Assembly (NCBI GenBank): GCA_946480715.1
Contig: CAMLKK010000013.1
Location: forward strand, 12,437 to 76,436
Origin: an uncultured Bacteriovorax sp.
Lineage (GTDB): Bacteria > Bdellovibrionota > Bacteriovoracia > Bacteriovoracales > Bacteriovoracaceae
Length of the DNA stretch: 64,000 nucleotides
Reading direction: 5' to 3'
A model generated the notes under the pieces. That model was not told the DNA's origin. It was given only the letters and a program-made list of their open reading frames with translations, and ran no database searches. Made by a program: the position numbers and the translations under genes. Positions within the stretch are counted from its first letter, which is position 1. Every line of letters starts with the position of its first letter. Below, piece by piece: positions 8,911-17,025 of the stretch.

Positions 8911-9936
8911 ATGAACGTATTAACATCTAAGAAAGCCATCATCTCACTCCTAAGCTTAGGATCGATTGTATTGGCCGGAACTATTAAAGATTTTAATGCT
9001 CGTACCGTAACTAGAGTTGAGTCGTTTGAAGAAGAAATGGTTCCAGCAGAAAGAAACCTAGCTTCTGAAGAACAACAAAAAGTAGCGTTGGTTTACCTTC
9101 CAGTAAACGCTGAAAACATCGCTAAGATTAATGGTAAGTGGGAAATCCAAAGAATCGTAGGATCTGATTCAGTTGTTACATACGATAAATTTGCTAACCC
9201 AGAAGACAACAAAAAATCTCTTGTAGTTAAAATGGAACTTGTTGGTACAAGTGAAGTTAAAGTTGATAACGATTCAGAACTTACTTATAAGATCTCTCTT
9301 CTTTCAGAATTCGGAACAATCGCTCTTTTCAAAAAAATGGGTAACGGTTACGAAATTCTTGAAGCAAAAATGATCGTAGAAAAGAAAGAAGAAGTAGTTA
9401 TTAACGAAGAAGTAGAACTTGTTCTTGAGCGTGCTCTTAACCAAGCGAAGTCACCAAAACTTCTTACTGGTTCAGATGTTTCAGGATCAATGACTCTTGC
9501 TAAAAACTCACTTAGTGGTCTTTCGGTTTCTTTAACAAACGCTAACGGTGAAGAACAAAACATCGAAATTGCAACTGCTGACCTTCTTGATGGTGGAAGC
9601 TTTAAAGCAGACGTAGATGGTGAAGAAGTTTCTGGTGTTGTATTCAACAACGGAAAAGATGGATACAGAGTAAGTTTCGTAACTGGTCCACTTGCAGGTG
9701 CAATGCTTAACTTCGTAACTAAAGAGCAACTTGACCTTATCGAAGAAAAAAATATCGAACAAGGACAAGATGCATACTTCCAAGAAGAAGAGCAAAGAGT
9801 AGCTGCTGAAGCAGCAAACGAAGCGGTAGAAGAAAGACAAATCGCTTCTGAGCAAACTGAAAACTACGAGCCAGTAAGAGTATTAAGCGCAGACGAAATC
9901 AAAGAAACAGCAGAAGTTCAAGGTTACGCTTTCTAG
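8911..9936 (+). CDS. Exported acidic protein of unknown function
   Basis: A 341-residue protein that I do not recognise. It begins with a likely signal peptide (MNVLTSKKAIISLLSLGSIV, cut near LAG or FNA). The mature part is strongly acidic, contains no cysteine, and includes beta-rich stretches (SLSGLSVSLTNANGEEQNIE, GYRVSFVTGPLAGAMLNF). A C-terminal Glu/Gln/Ala-rich helix follows, and the protein ends in an aromatic residue (GYAF). The regular use of a small set of codons suggests high expression. It stands alone between a sigma-54 promoter and a strong terminator, so it is a monocistronic, probably growth-phase- or signal-dependent gene. Periplasmic or surface location is likely. Confidence 0.7.
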   Translation: MNVLTSKKAIISLLSLGSIVLAGTIKDFNARTVTRVESFEEEMVPAERNLASEEQQKVALVYLPVNAENIAKINGKWEIQRIVGSDSVVTYDKFANPEDNKKSLVVKMELVGTSEVKVDNDSELTYKISLLSEFGTIALFKKMGNGYEILEAKMIVEKKEEVVINEEVELVLERALNQAKSPKLLTGSDVSGSMTLAKNSLSGLSVSLTNANGEEQNIEIATADLLDGGSFKADVDGEEVSGVVFNNGKDGYRVSFVTGPLAGAMLNFVTKEQLDLIEEKNIEQGQDAYFQEEEQRVAAEAANEAVEERQIASEQTENYEPVRVLSADEIKETAEVQGYAF

Positions 9937-9991
9937 GTTCTTTCTAGGTTCCAACACACTTTTCTTGTTGAACAACAACAAAAGACATATG

Positions 9992-10022
9992 AAAAGCCCC
10001 GCCATAGAGTGGGGCTTTTTAT
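9992..10022. terminator. Rho-independent terminator (convergent)
   Basis: AAAAGCCCC and GGGGCTTTT form a 9-bp stem with a ten-base loop, followed by a T-run on the plus strand. It ends the exported acidic protein gene and touches the stop codon of the convergent gene, so it may serve both directions, more weakly on the minus strand. Confidence 0.85.
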
Positions 10023-10477
10023 TTAAGAGTTTTAAAACTTAGCGATTGAATGTCTTCTCTGTTTTTAGAAACAAACACATATTCGAAAATATCTTTCTTA
10101 GATAGGACTAAATCTTTTTTTGCCCAGAGGACTGTCTCTGAGCAATCTACCAGATTTCCATTATTATCAAGCGTGACAAGAAGAGAGTAAGTTTGGCGAT
10201 CAGAATCAAGTTGCTCGATTGGAGCACTAATTTCTAAGCGTTCAATGCATCTCTCACTCTCATTGGCATAATAAGGATTGGCCGCTTTTTGATAGAAAGA
10301 TTGCTGAACGAGCCTGTTACTTAGGAAAACAGACTTTGCCTTTTGTTCATCGGCAAAAGTTTTTTTTGTGATCGTGAGTTTAACGTTCTGGTTAAGCTGA
10401 ATTGTTTTAGGATATTCACTTTCTGGTTTTGTGAGAGCGCAAGCTAATACAAAAATTAATGTGAAAATGTATTTCAA
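10019..10477 (-). CDS. Putative lipoprotein of unknown function
   Basis: A 152-residue protein with a short hydrophobic leader and a lipobox-like FVLAC (Cys13). The mature part has two further cysteines (ERCIERLE and VDCSETV) that could form a disulfide, and a predicted mixed alpha/beta composition. I recognise no family. It is transcribed alone, convergent with the acidic exported protein and divergent from the arylsulfotransferase-like lipoprotein. Confidence 0.6.
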   Translation of the reverse strand: MKYIFTLIFVLACALTKPESEYPKTIQLNQNVKLTITKKTFADEQKAKSVFLSNRLVQQSFYQKAANPYYANESERCIERLEISAPIEQLDSDRQTYSLLVTLDNNGNLVDCSETVLWAKKDLVLSKKDIFEYVFVSKNREDIQSLSFKTLK

Positions 10478-10529
10478 TTTAATCTTAAACCTTCCGTGAT
10501 TTTTCTAAACAAAATGATATCATAAACTC

Positions 10530-11654
10530 ATGAAAAAATTATTCTTATGTTTTTTATTCTTATTCACTTCGTGTTCGCACAGTGTGAATAAAAAATCCGA
10601 GCAAACGCACATAGTGGCCTCATGCCGAATCTACACTTCAAACGGTGAATTGTTGAAAACTGTCATTAATACAGGAGGATTTTGTCATTTGAATGATGAT
10701 GGCTCATTTGTTTCAGCAGCTTCCAAAGATGCAATCAGATATTTTTCAAAAGACTATGAGCTTATTTGGGAAAAAAAGCTCATGGCCACTCATCAAATCA
10801 ATAAGACTTTAAATGGTGACTATCTTGTCATGCAATCCGAGAACAAAAATTTTCAAGGATTAACAGTTCGATTTGATAGTTTCCTAAGAATAAACGCTAA
10901 GGGCGAAACAGTGGGGGAATTTAATGTCTTCAATCGATTGCTGGAACTAGAAGCCGCCATTGATCAGTTACAAAAAAATGTCGACAACTTCTCGACTTAT
11001 AATCTATCAGCACTCACTCGTCTCGCTATCACTAAAAAAGATTTCTATTTAAGAAAGCTCGAACCACAAGAAAAGGATTTGTATGGCGCGGACTTCGAAC
11101 CATTCCACGCTAACTCCATTTACGAATTAGGTGAGGGAGGTGCAAAACATCTAGGTTTGAAAGCTGACGATCTCATTATTAATTTAGCTTATCGTGGAAT
11201 TTTCCTCATTGTGAGCAGCGACCTCAAAAATATAGTACGAATCATTCCAGCTCCATCTGCTTTTACTCACGACATTCACTTTCTTCCAAGTGGTGAACTT
11301 TTTGTCTATAACAATAACGCTAATTACATTCTGAACAGTTTCTTGAGAGCACCAATGCAATCTGCTGTTCAGATTTATCGTTATCCTCAAATGGATCTAA
11401 TTCGTGAAGTTGGCTCCAAAGAAAATGAAAAGTTTTTTAGTTACTGCTGTGGCGGTGGAACGGTGATGGCGAATGGAGATATCTATTATTCAAGTTTGGA
11501 TGATGATAAAAAACTAGCCTATCTCAATTACTTTAAAAAAGAGACAGGTGAAGTTCGCAAAACTTTGCTCGGAGAATTGAACAAGCTTTCTCATCTGCAA
11601 GAGGTGAAGGTGAGGGATATGAGTCTTTTTCTTCAACGTAATAAGTCTCTTTGA
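10530..11654 (+). CDS. Arylsulfotransferase-like beta-propeller lipoprotein
   Basis: A 374-residue lipoprotein (lipobox FTSC, Cys15). Repeated strand motifs such as NTGGFCHLNDDGSFV, TLNGDYLVMQSE, and THDIHFLPSGELFVYNN look like blades of a propeller. The HANSI...LIINLAYRGIFLIV segment recalls the arylsulfotransferase (ASST) family, where a histidine carries the sulfo group. Whether it is an active sulfotransferase cannot be judged. It is monocistronic as far as can be seen and lies just before the AT-rich ABC-ankyrin block. Confidence 0.5.
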   Translation: MKKLFLCFLFLFTSCSHSVNKKSEQTHIVASCRIYTSNGELLKTVINTGGFCHLNDDGSFVSAASKDAIRYFSKDYELIWEKKLMATHQINKTLNGDYLVMQSENKNFQGLTVRFDSFLRINAKGETVGEFNVFNRLLELEAAIDQLQKNVDNFSTYNLSALTRLAITKKDFYLRKLEPQEKDLYGADFEPFHANSIYELGEGGAKHLGLKADDLIINLAYRGIFLIVSSDLKNIVRIIPAPSAFTHDIHFLPSGELFVYNNNANYILNSFLRAPMQSAVQIYRYPQMDLIREVGSKENEKFFSYCCGGGTVMANGDIYYSSLDDDKKLAYLNYFKKETGEVRKTLLGELNKLSHLQEVKVRDMSLFLQRNKSL

Positions 11655-11756
11655 GCGAATGCCCAACCGATTTAATCAGACATTATAAACCTTCTAAATA
11701 ATAAATCCTCAAAATTAAAAAAAATATTCCGATTAGCTTAAATAAAGCCTCACGCC

Positions 11757-11771
11757 AGGAGATCACTCATT
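11757..11771 (+). promoter_or_regulatory. Ribosome site with apparent ATT start codon
   Basis: AGGAG, then seven bases, then ATT AAA GCT. This is the only well-placed ribosome site for the ABC ATPase. The frame is closed by a stop at 11739, and no ATG, GTG or TTG occurs in frame until codon 49, past the Walker A motif. ATT is a known but rare initiator (infC, pcnB). Confidence 0.6.
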
Positions 11772-12419
11772 AAAGCTATAGAAGTTATAGATGTAACGTA
11801 TTCGTATGATAACGAGCATCCAGTTTTAAAAAATTTTTATCTGGAAATTAATCAAGGCGATTTTGTCGCTTTAGTTGGTAAAAATGGTGCTGGGAAAACA
11901 TCACTAGTTGATTTGATTATGGGTTTTCGATGGCCAGATAGTGGAGTTGTGAAAATATTTGGAGAAACGATTCGTACTAAGAATAAAGACTATTTAGCGA
12001 ATTTGTCTTATCTTGCTCATGATGTTCAAATGGCTGGTGATCAAACAATTTCAAGCTTCCTCAATTTCCATTCGTTTTTTTATGCAGAATATTCAAAAAA
12101 AACTGAAAAGGATTTATTAAATTATTTCTCGGTAGACCCCAAAAAAGATATCTCTGCCCTTTCTACTGGCCAGCAAAAAAAAATTCAAATTATAGCAGCA
12201 CTGTCTTCTGGAACTAGAATCATTGTCATAGATGAGATTACAGCCGTTCTTGATTTTGAAACTCGTAGTCTATTGTTTAAGAAATTGAAAGAGAGCGTAG
12301 AGCTCTATGGAAAAACAGTAGTGATAGCGACTAATCTGATTGAAGACCTCAACGGAACAGTTAATAAAATTTTTGAAATAGATACGGTTGTCCAGACAGG
12401 TGTTAGAAATGAAAATTAA
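11769..12419 (+). CDS. ABC transporter ATP-binding protein, ATT start
   Basis: A 216-residue ABC ATPase. Walker A is GKNGAGKTS (residues 37-45), the Q-loop glutamine is in AHDVQMA, the signature is LSTGQ (131-135), and Walker B is IIVIDE (Asp155, Glu156). The switch histidine of TH-D is replaced by asparagine (ATNLIED, Asn189), so ATP turnover may be slow or controlled. The N-terminal strand (AIEVIDVTYSYDNEHPVLKN) is normal for the family, which shows that the gene really begins near 11769. Starting at the first canonical codon (TTG at 11913) would remove Walker A. The partner is the membrane protein that follows, overlapping by 11 bases. Base composition is AT-rich. Confidence 0.75.
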   Translation: MKAIEVIDVTYSYDNEHPVLKNFYLEINQGDFVALVGKNGAGKTSLVDLIMGFRWPDSGVVKIFGETIRTKNKDYLANLSYLAHDVQMAGDQTISSFLNFHSFFYAEYSKKTEKDLLNYFSVDPKKDISALSTGQQKKIQIIAALSSGTRIIVIDEITAVLDFETRSLLFKKLKESVELYGKTVVIATNLIEDLNGTVNKIFEIDTVVQTGVRNEN

Positions 12420-13689
12420 TGTGATAAATTTTCTCTTAATCTTTGCCCTAAAAGAGAAGTTGAAAAGTTATTTATTTGCATTTTTTATAATCATTCTTAC
12501 GATTCTTTTTATAAATCTAATTTCAGAAAACGCTGTGCCAAAAACTATGCGCGTAATTCTTTTTATATTAAGTATTTTCGCTTTCGCGCGGAGTTTGGGA
12601 TCGAGCTCTCTAGTTCCAGATACAATAAAGATTGAAAAAAAAGGTTCGATTCCAAAATACTCAGCAAATTATTTTCTTTCAGTGATTAGATATCCAAAAG
12701 AATTGATTGTGACCTTAAATTTAGAAATGATTATTGATTCTAGTTTTATAGCTGGGTTTATTTTTACAAGTTTTTATCACCATCTCCCAAAAGGAGATTT
12801 GTTACTTCTCTTTTTGTTATTTCTATTATCAGTATATTTCGTGTTAATGACTCATCGTTTGATGAATTTCACTAATGCTTTTAGCAGATATTTTCGTAGA
12901 GTCAAAAATGACCGAAGTATTTTTTCTGCGAAATATTTAATGATGTTTTTAATGTTTTGTTCACTGGTGTATTTCAACTATCGATATCAGTTATTAACTT
13001 CCTACATGCTTATAAATATTCTGAGACCATTCAGTCTATTGATCATATTTTTTATGTACTATACTCCATATAAAATGCTAGCTACGGATTATAATAAAGA
13101 GGAAAATCGAAGAATATTTTATAACTATCTAAAATTCACGGTAATGCTCGTGCTACTTGGTTATGTGTGGTTTTATTTTGAGGAAGTGCGTTCTGGCCAT
13201 ATAATCTTTGATCAAATTAAGACAGACAATATTGAGAAAGTCTCAGCAACGATACAATCCAAAAAGGATATCTGGCGAGTTAAGAATATCGATTATGAAA
13301 ACTCACCCCTCCATTATGCCGCCCAAAAAAACAGAGATGAAATCGTGAGACTTATGATTAACAAAGGGGCACCAATTAATGAGTTGAATAAGGATGGTGA
13401 AACGATTCTATTCACATCAACTTCATGGTGCAATTTGGACTTAGTCGAATTTTTAATTAAGAAAGGAAGCGAAATTAATCGCATAAATAGCGAAGGGAAT
13501 AATGTCTTGTTTGTTGCGAGCAAGTGGAACTGTCTGCCCTTGATTAAATACTTTGAAAAAATTGGAGTTAAAAAAATTAAAAATGCTAAAGGCCAGTCGC
13601 ATATTTCATATGCTCGAGCGGAAAATAAGAAGTTCGGAAAGATGTTTGATTTTTACAAAAGAAATGGAATTGAAGACTTTTTGGAGTAA
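12409..13689 (+). CDS. ABC permease-like membrane protein with C-terminal ankyrin repeats
   Basis: A 426-residue protein starting at an ATG with AGGTG seven bases upstream, inside the end of the ATPase gene. The first 265 residues hold six or seven hydrophobic segments without recognisable substrate-family motifs, fitting an ABC-2 type exporter half. From about residue 275 on there are roughly four ankyrin repeats (for example NSPLHYAAQKNRDEIVRLMI, DGETILFTSTSWCNLDLVEF, GNNVLFVASKWNCLPLIKYF). Ankyrin repeats bind proteins, so the tail may recruit a substrate or regulator at the cytoplasmic face. A fusion of this kind is not one I know. The 60 bases at 13081-13140 hold only 16 G/C. Confidence 0.7.
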   Translation: MKINVINFLLIFALKEKLKSYLFAFFIIILTILFINLISENAVPKTMRVILFILSIFAFARSLGSSSLVPDTIKIEKKGSIPKYSANYFLSVIRYPKELIVTLNLEMIIDSSFIAGFIFTSFYHHLPKGDLLLLFLLFLLSVYFVLMTHRLMNFTNAFSRYFRRVKNDRSIFSAKYLMMFLMFCSLVYFNYRYQLLTSYMLINILRPFSLLIIFFMYYTPYKMLATDYNKEENRRIFYNYLKFTVMLVLLGYVWFYFEEVRSGHIIFDQIKTDNIEKVSATIQSKKDIWRVKNIDYENSPLHYAAQKNRDEIVRLMINKGAPINELNKDGETILFTSTSWCNLDLVEFLIKKGSEINRINSEGNNVLFVASKWNCLPLIKYFEKIGVKKIKNAKGQSHISYARAENKKFGKMFDFYKRNGIEDFLE

Positions 13690-13719
13690 ATTTTTCTTGC
13701 CTATGGAGGCAGTACTAAA

Positions 13720-14214
13720 ATGAAACAATCAAAGTTAGTTTTTTCATTGATGCTACTTTTTGGCATTAATGAACTCCATGCAGAGTATCCTCTACAAAGT
13801 TGGAAGAAATGTCAGAAGAACAGTGATTGTGAAGTGGTCGTATCCATTTGTGGAGGCGTGGAAACTCTCAATAAGTTACATGCTGAAGAATATTATACTT
13901 ATCGGAAAAAAACTTTAGATCTCATTCGCTGTCATAGTTTTAATGAAAATGATTGGCAAAATAATATCGAAACGAAATGCAAATCGAACGGATGTAAGTT
14001 GTCTGTCAGGGAAAAGAAATTGATGGACATAAGTAAACTAACTAAATTTCAAGCAGAGGAAATCAAAAGCATATATTCAAAGATTGTGAACGATATGCAA
14101 ATTGGTAGGTTTAAAGATTGTTTCTACGGTTCACTTAAATTAAAAAAACTTGTAAATGTATATGAATCATCAGAAAGTCATTTCTATTTATGCAAAAATA
14201 AAATAAGTAATTAA
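13720..14214 (+). CDS. Small secreted cysteine-containing protein
   Basis: A 164-residue protein with a signal peptide cut after LHA. The mature part has seven cysteines (KKCQKNSDCEVV, ICGG, IRCHS, ETKCKSNGCKL, KDCFYG, YLCKN give eight positions by my reading), suggesting periplasmic disulfides. The KCQKNSDCEVV...CGG pattern resembles small secreted proteins of unknown role seen in Bdellovibrionota. It follows the ABC-ankyrin permease by 30 bases and shares its AT-rich composition, so it may be a substrate or partner of that transporter. Confidence 0.55.
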   Translation: MKQSKLVFSLMLLFGINELHAEYPLQSWKKCQKNSDCEVVVSICGGVETLNKLHAEEYYTYRKKTLDLIRCHSFNENDWQNNIETKCKSNGCKLSVREKKLMDISKLTKFQAEEIKSIYSKIVNDMQIGRFKDCFYGSLKLKKLVNVYESSESHFYLCKNKISN

Positions 14215-14227
14215 AAGGAACTAGAGT

Positions 14228-14719
14228 TTGGTAATAAAGAAAATATGTACGTTATTAGCTTTAATCATATCTTTAAATGTTTTCAGCTACGACCATCAAA
14301 AATGTAATGAAGAACTATTTCATCCAATCACAAAAAAATATGGGGTAGGTGGGCAGCCCGGTATGTTAACTGTCTCAACATTTGCACCAACTTCAACTTC
14401 TCAGTTCGTGAGCTCTACAGGATCTTGCAGTTACTTACGTAAAAAAGAAGAGTTCGCAAAAGAAGTGTTTTTTGAAAATTATGAACAAATTGAAATTAAT
14501 GCAGCTGTTGGAGATGGAGAATATTTGGGTGCCTTAAGCTTTGCCTATGGTTGCAAGTCGGCAGATCATAGGAAGGAGTTTACTAATTTGATGAAATCAA
14601 ACTTCTCTCTAGTTTTTGGAGAAGAAACTAACCCTGATCCAGAAAGTTCATTTAAAAAATTGAATGAATTAATGAAATCTTTAGGTTCATGCATGTCCGT
14701 CAACGCATTCAATATATAA
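14228..14719 (+). CDS. Secreted protein, DUF3015-like
   Basis: A 163-residue protein starting at TTG with AAGGA upstream. A signal peptide ends at VFS. The mature part contains QFVSSTGSC, then a helix, then GDGEYLGALSFAYGC, which is the DUF3015 pattern (two cysteines, G-EYL motif). These are periplasmic proteins of unknown function. It lies 13 bases after the previous secreted protein and is the last gene of the AT-rich block, probably in the same operon as the ABC genes. Confidence 0.6.
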   Translation: MVIKKICTLLALIISLNVFSYDHQKCNEELFHPITKKYGVGGQPGMLTVSTFAPTSTSQFVSSTGSCSYLRKKEEFAKEVFFENYEQIEINAAVGDGEYLGALSFAYGCKSADHRKEFTNLMKSNFSLVFGEETNPDPESSFKKLNELMKSLGSCMSVNAFNI

Positions 14720-14729
14720 TGAGAATTTA

Positions 14730-15101
14730 TCAGAACTTTGAATAATCCAACTTCACCTGCTCACCCAACCACATCGCACCTTGTGTATGATCATAATAAT
14801 CATCACCAGAAAGTGGATGAACGAGAACATTGAAGCTGCCTCTCTCTTTCATCAACCACAAAACTACTTCTGAAAACAGCGCGAGTGGAAAGTTCGCTTC
14901 AAACATCGGTAGAGGGTGAGGTCCAATCGGTTCCGTGATCATGTCGCCAACGAAGAAAGTTTCTGATTTGAAGTGTGCTTTGATTTTCTCTCTTAAGGAA
15001 GTAGCTGCTTCCAGCTGATCAGCGGAAAAGTAAACGTGAGCATCGAATTCGCGAGGAAAACCAGCGGGAAGAAGTTTTGAGTTTACTTGGAAGTTTCTCA
15101 T
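14730..15101 (-). CDS. DOPA 4,5-dioxygenase family protein
   Basis: A 123-residue cytoplasmic protein of the DOPA dioxygenase family, which in fungi and plants opens the catechol ring of DOPA. Motifs are DAHVYFSADQ, EPIGPHPLPMFEANF and LVHPLSGDDYYDHTQGAMWL, with conserved histidines suited to metal binding. In bacteria the substrate is mostly unknown. Its ATG directly follows the stop codon of the EamA gene, so the two are co-translated. It ends ten bases from the convergent DUF3015-like gene. Confidence 0.75.
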   Translation of the reverse strand: MRNFQVNSKLLPAGFPREFDAHVYFSADQLEAATSLREKIKAHFKSETFFVGDMITEPIGPHPLPMFEANFPLALFSEVVLWLMKERGSFNVLVHPLSGDDYYDHTQGAMWLGEQVKLDYSKF

Positions 15102-15995
15102 TTAAATACCAAAGCTGAAGATAAAAAATCCAGCTATGAAAAACATAAATGCGATTAAAAGATAAACACTAGGCCAGCGACGATAACGAAAACATTCAAA
15201 GGCCGACGCAAACATTGGCCCTGTTACAGTGACTGAAGAAATGACTGAAAGCTGTCCGCGAGAAACAGCGTAAAGATAAAGCATCAATGAAAAGTAAGTT
15301 CCCATAAGGGATCCAATAACAATACGGATTTTTTCATTCTTCGTAAGTGGTTTCCACACTGGACGAAATTCAATTTTTTCTCGAGTGTAATAAACGAGAA
15401 CAAAACCTAATATAGCCCCTACACAACGAATGACGTTCACTTGAATTGAAGTGATTCCCGGAGTTGATTCAAAACCATATCTCGTCATGAGAATGCCACT
15501 TGCATCGAGAAGAATGGCGATCAATCCATACATCAATCCACGAATTTGCCATGAACCACTTTGTTTATAAGTCTCCAATGAAATGGTGAAGAGGCAACAA
15601 AGCATGAAAATAACGCCAAGAAATGAAAGCGGAGAAAATGTTTGATTGAATAAAAAGTAGCCACCGATTCCAAGAAAGAATGGCTGCAATCCGAAAATCA
15701 TCAGCATTCTTGAAGCACCAAGATCTTTCATCGCATGTAACATGAAAATGTCACCGATCATAAGTCCAATACAGCCCGAAGAAATGAGTGCAATCACCGA
15801 TCTGATATCTGGCTTAATCCAATTTTTTGTCGCAACGACAGTAATTGTAAATGCAGCGAGGGCTACGAATGCTTTAAAGCTATTCATCCAAAACGGAGAA
15901 ATTTTGCGTGAAAATTCAGTGAAGATGGTACTCGCGTAAGCAAAACAAAGTGTGGCGGCGAGTGCGAAAAAATAAGGCGGAATATTTTCAAACAT
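15102..15995 (-). CDS. EamA/DMT-family transporter
   Basis: A 297-residue inner-membrane protein with about ten hydrophobic segments in two halves, the EamA repeat. The first half includes PPYFFALAATLCFAYASTIF and GCIGLMIGDIFMLHAMKDLG; the second SLMGTYFSLMLYLYAVSRGQ and ending in a helix. Such proteins export amino acids, nucleotide sugars or metabolites. The start ATG lies only a few bases after the T-tract of the etfA terminator, without a ribosome site in between, so expression depends on read-through or an internal promoter that I cannot see. Confidence 0.85.
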   Translation of the reverse strand: MFENIPPYFFALAATLCFAYASTIFTEFSRKISPFWMNSFKAFVALAAFTITVVATKNWIKPDIRSVIALISSGCIGLMIGDIFMLHAMKDLGASRMLMIFGLQPFFLGIGGYFLFNQTFSPLSFLGVIFMLCCLFTISLETYKQSGSWQIRGLMYGLIAILLDASGILMTRYGFESTPGITSIQVNVIRCVGAILGFVLVYYTREKIEFRPVWKPLTKNEKIRIVIGSLMGTYFSLMLYLYAVSRGQLSVISSVTVTGPMFASAFECFRYRRWPSVYLLIAFMFFIAGFFIFSFGI

Positions 15996-15999
15996 GGCT

Positions 16000-16029
16000 T
16001 AAAAAAGAAAGGCCCCTTTCGGGGCCTTA
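16000..16029 (-). terminator. Rho-independent terminator of the acd-etfB-etfA operon
   Basis: On the minus strand AAGGCCCC-GAAA-GGGGCCTT is followed by TCTTTTTT. It is a near-perfect intrinsic terminator immediately after etfA. Its T-tract ends a few bases before the EamA start codon. Confidence 0.9.
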
Positions 16030-16032
16030 GTA

Positions 16033-16995
16033 TTACTTTCCGAGTAAATTTTTAAATTCTTGAGTCATCGCTGGAACAACCGTGAAAAGGTCTCCCACGA
16101 TTCCATAGTCAGCTTTTGTGAAGATCGGAGCATCTGGGTCAGAGTTGATCGCAACGATAACTTTTGATGTTCTCATACCAGCTAAATGTTGGATCGCGCC
16201 CGAGATCCCACAAGCGATGTAAAGTGATGGAGCAACTGTTTTTCCAGTTTGTCCAACTTGCATAGCATGTGGAGCAAATCCAGAGTCAACAGCAGCACGT
16301 GAAGCACCAACTGTTGCACCAATAACGTTTGCAAGCTCTTCAAGGATTTTGAAGTTAGCAGCGTCCTTCATAGCACGTCCACCAGATACGATGATGTTTG
16401 CTTCAGTTAAATCTAGTTTTTCTGAAGTTCCTTTCACGATTTCTTTGATCATCGCGCGGATTGTTCCAGCGTCAACAGCATCTTCTTTTACAGCAGCTGC
16501 GCCAGCCGTTGGATTAGCATTTAATCCAAGAGCGTTTGGACGAACAGTTACGAAGTGAGGTTTTGGTCCAGTGAGTTCAACTTTCGCGAAACATTTTCCA
16601 GCGAAAAGTGGACGAGTTCCAGCGAACTTGTCGCCTTCCATGATGAAGTTTGTTACTTCAGAGGCCATACCAGCATCGAACATTGTCGCTACTCTTGGCA
16701 TAAGGTCTTTACCTACTGAAGTTGCTCCAGCGAAAACGTAGTCGTAATTTCCAGAAGCGATGAAACTCTTAAGAGCATTAGCGTATCCTTCTGGTGAATA
16801 TTTATCTAGGTTTGATCCTTTCAGTGAGTGAACGTTTGCAGCCCCGAATTTCGCGAGATCAGCAACTGCTTCAGATGGGATTGTTCCAATCGCAGCAACG
16901 TCAACAGTGTGTCCAGCAAGTTTGCCTAAAATTTCAAGTGTCACACCTTTAACGTGTGAGCCGTGAAGTTCTGTGTATACTAAAATTTTTGCCAT
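16033..16995 (-). CDS. etfA: Electron transfer flavoprotein alpha subunit
   Basis: The alpha subunit carries FAD and passes electrons from acyl-CoA dehydrogenases to ETF:quinone oxidoreductase. The 320 residues are normal. The C-terminal FAD domain shows IIVSGGRAMKD, VGASRAAVDSGFAPHAMQVG, QTGKTVAPSLYIACGISGAI, QHLAGMRTSKVIVAINSD and APIFTKADYGIVGD, all classical. It is the last gene of the acd-etfB-etfA group and is followed by a terminator. Confidence 0.97.
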   Translation of the reverse strand: MAKILVYTELHGSHVKGVTLEILGKLAGHTVDVAAIGTIPSEAVADLAKFGAANVHSLKGSNLDKYSPEGYANALKSFIASGNYDYVFAGATSVGKDLMPRVATMFDAGMASEVTNFIMEGDKFAGTRPLFAGKCFAKVELTGPKPHFVTVRPNALGLNANPTAGAAAVKEDAVDAGTIRAMIKEIVKGTSEKLDLTEANIIVSGGRAMKDAANFKILEELANVIGATVGASRAAVDSGFAPHAMQVGQTGKTVAPSLYIACGISGAIQHLAGMRTSKVIVAINSDPDAPIFTKADYGIVGDLFTVVPAMTQEFKNLLGK

Positions 16996-17025
16996 ATATT
17001 CCTCTTAACTTTTAAATTTTTTAAA

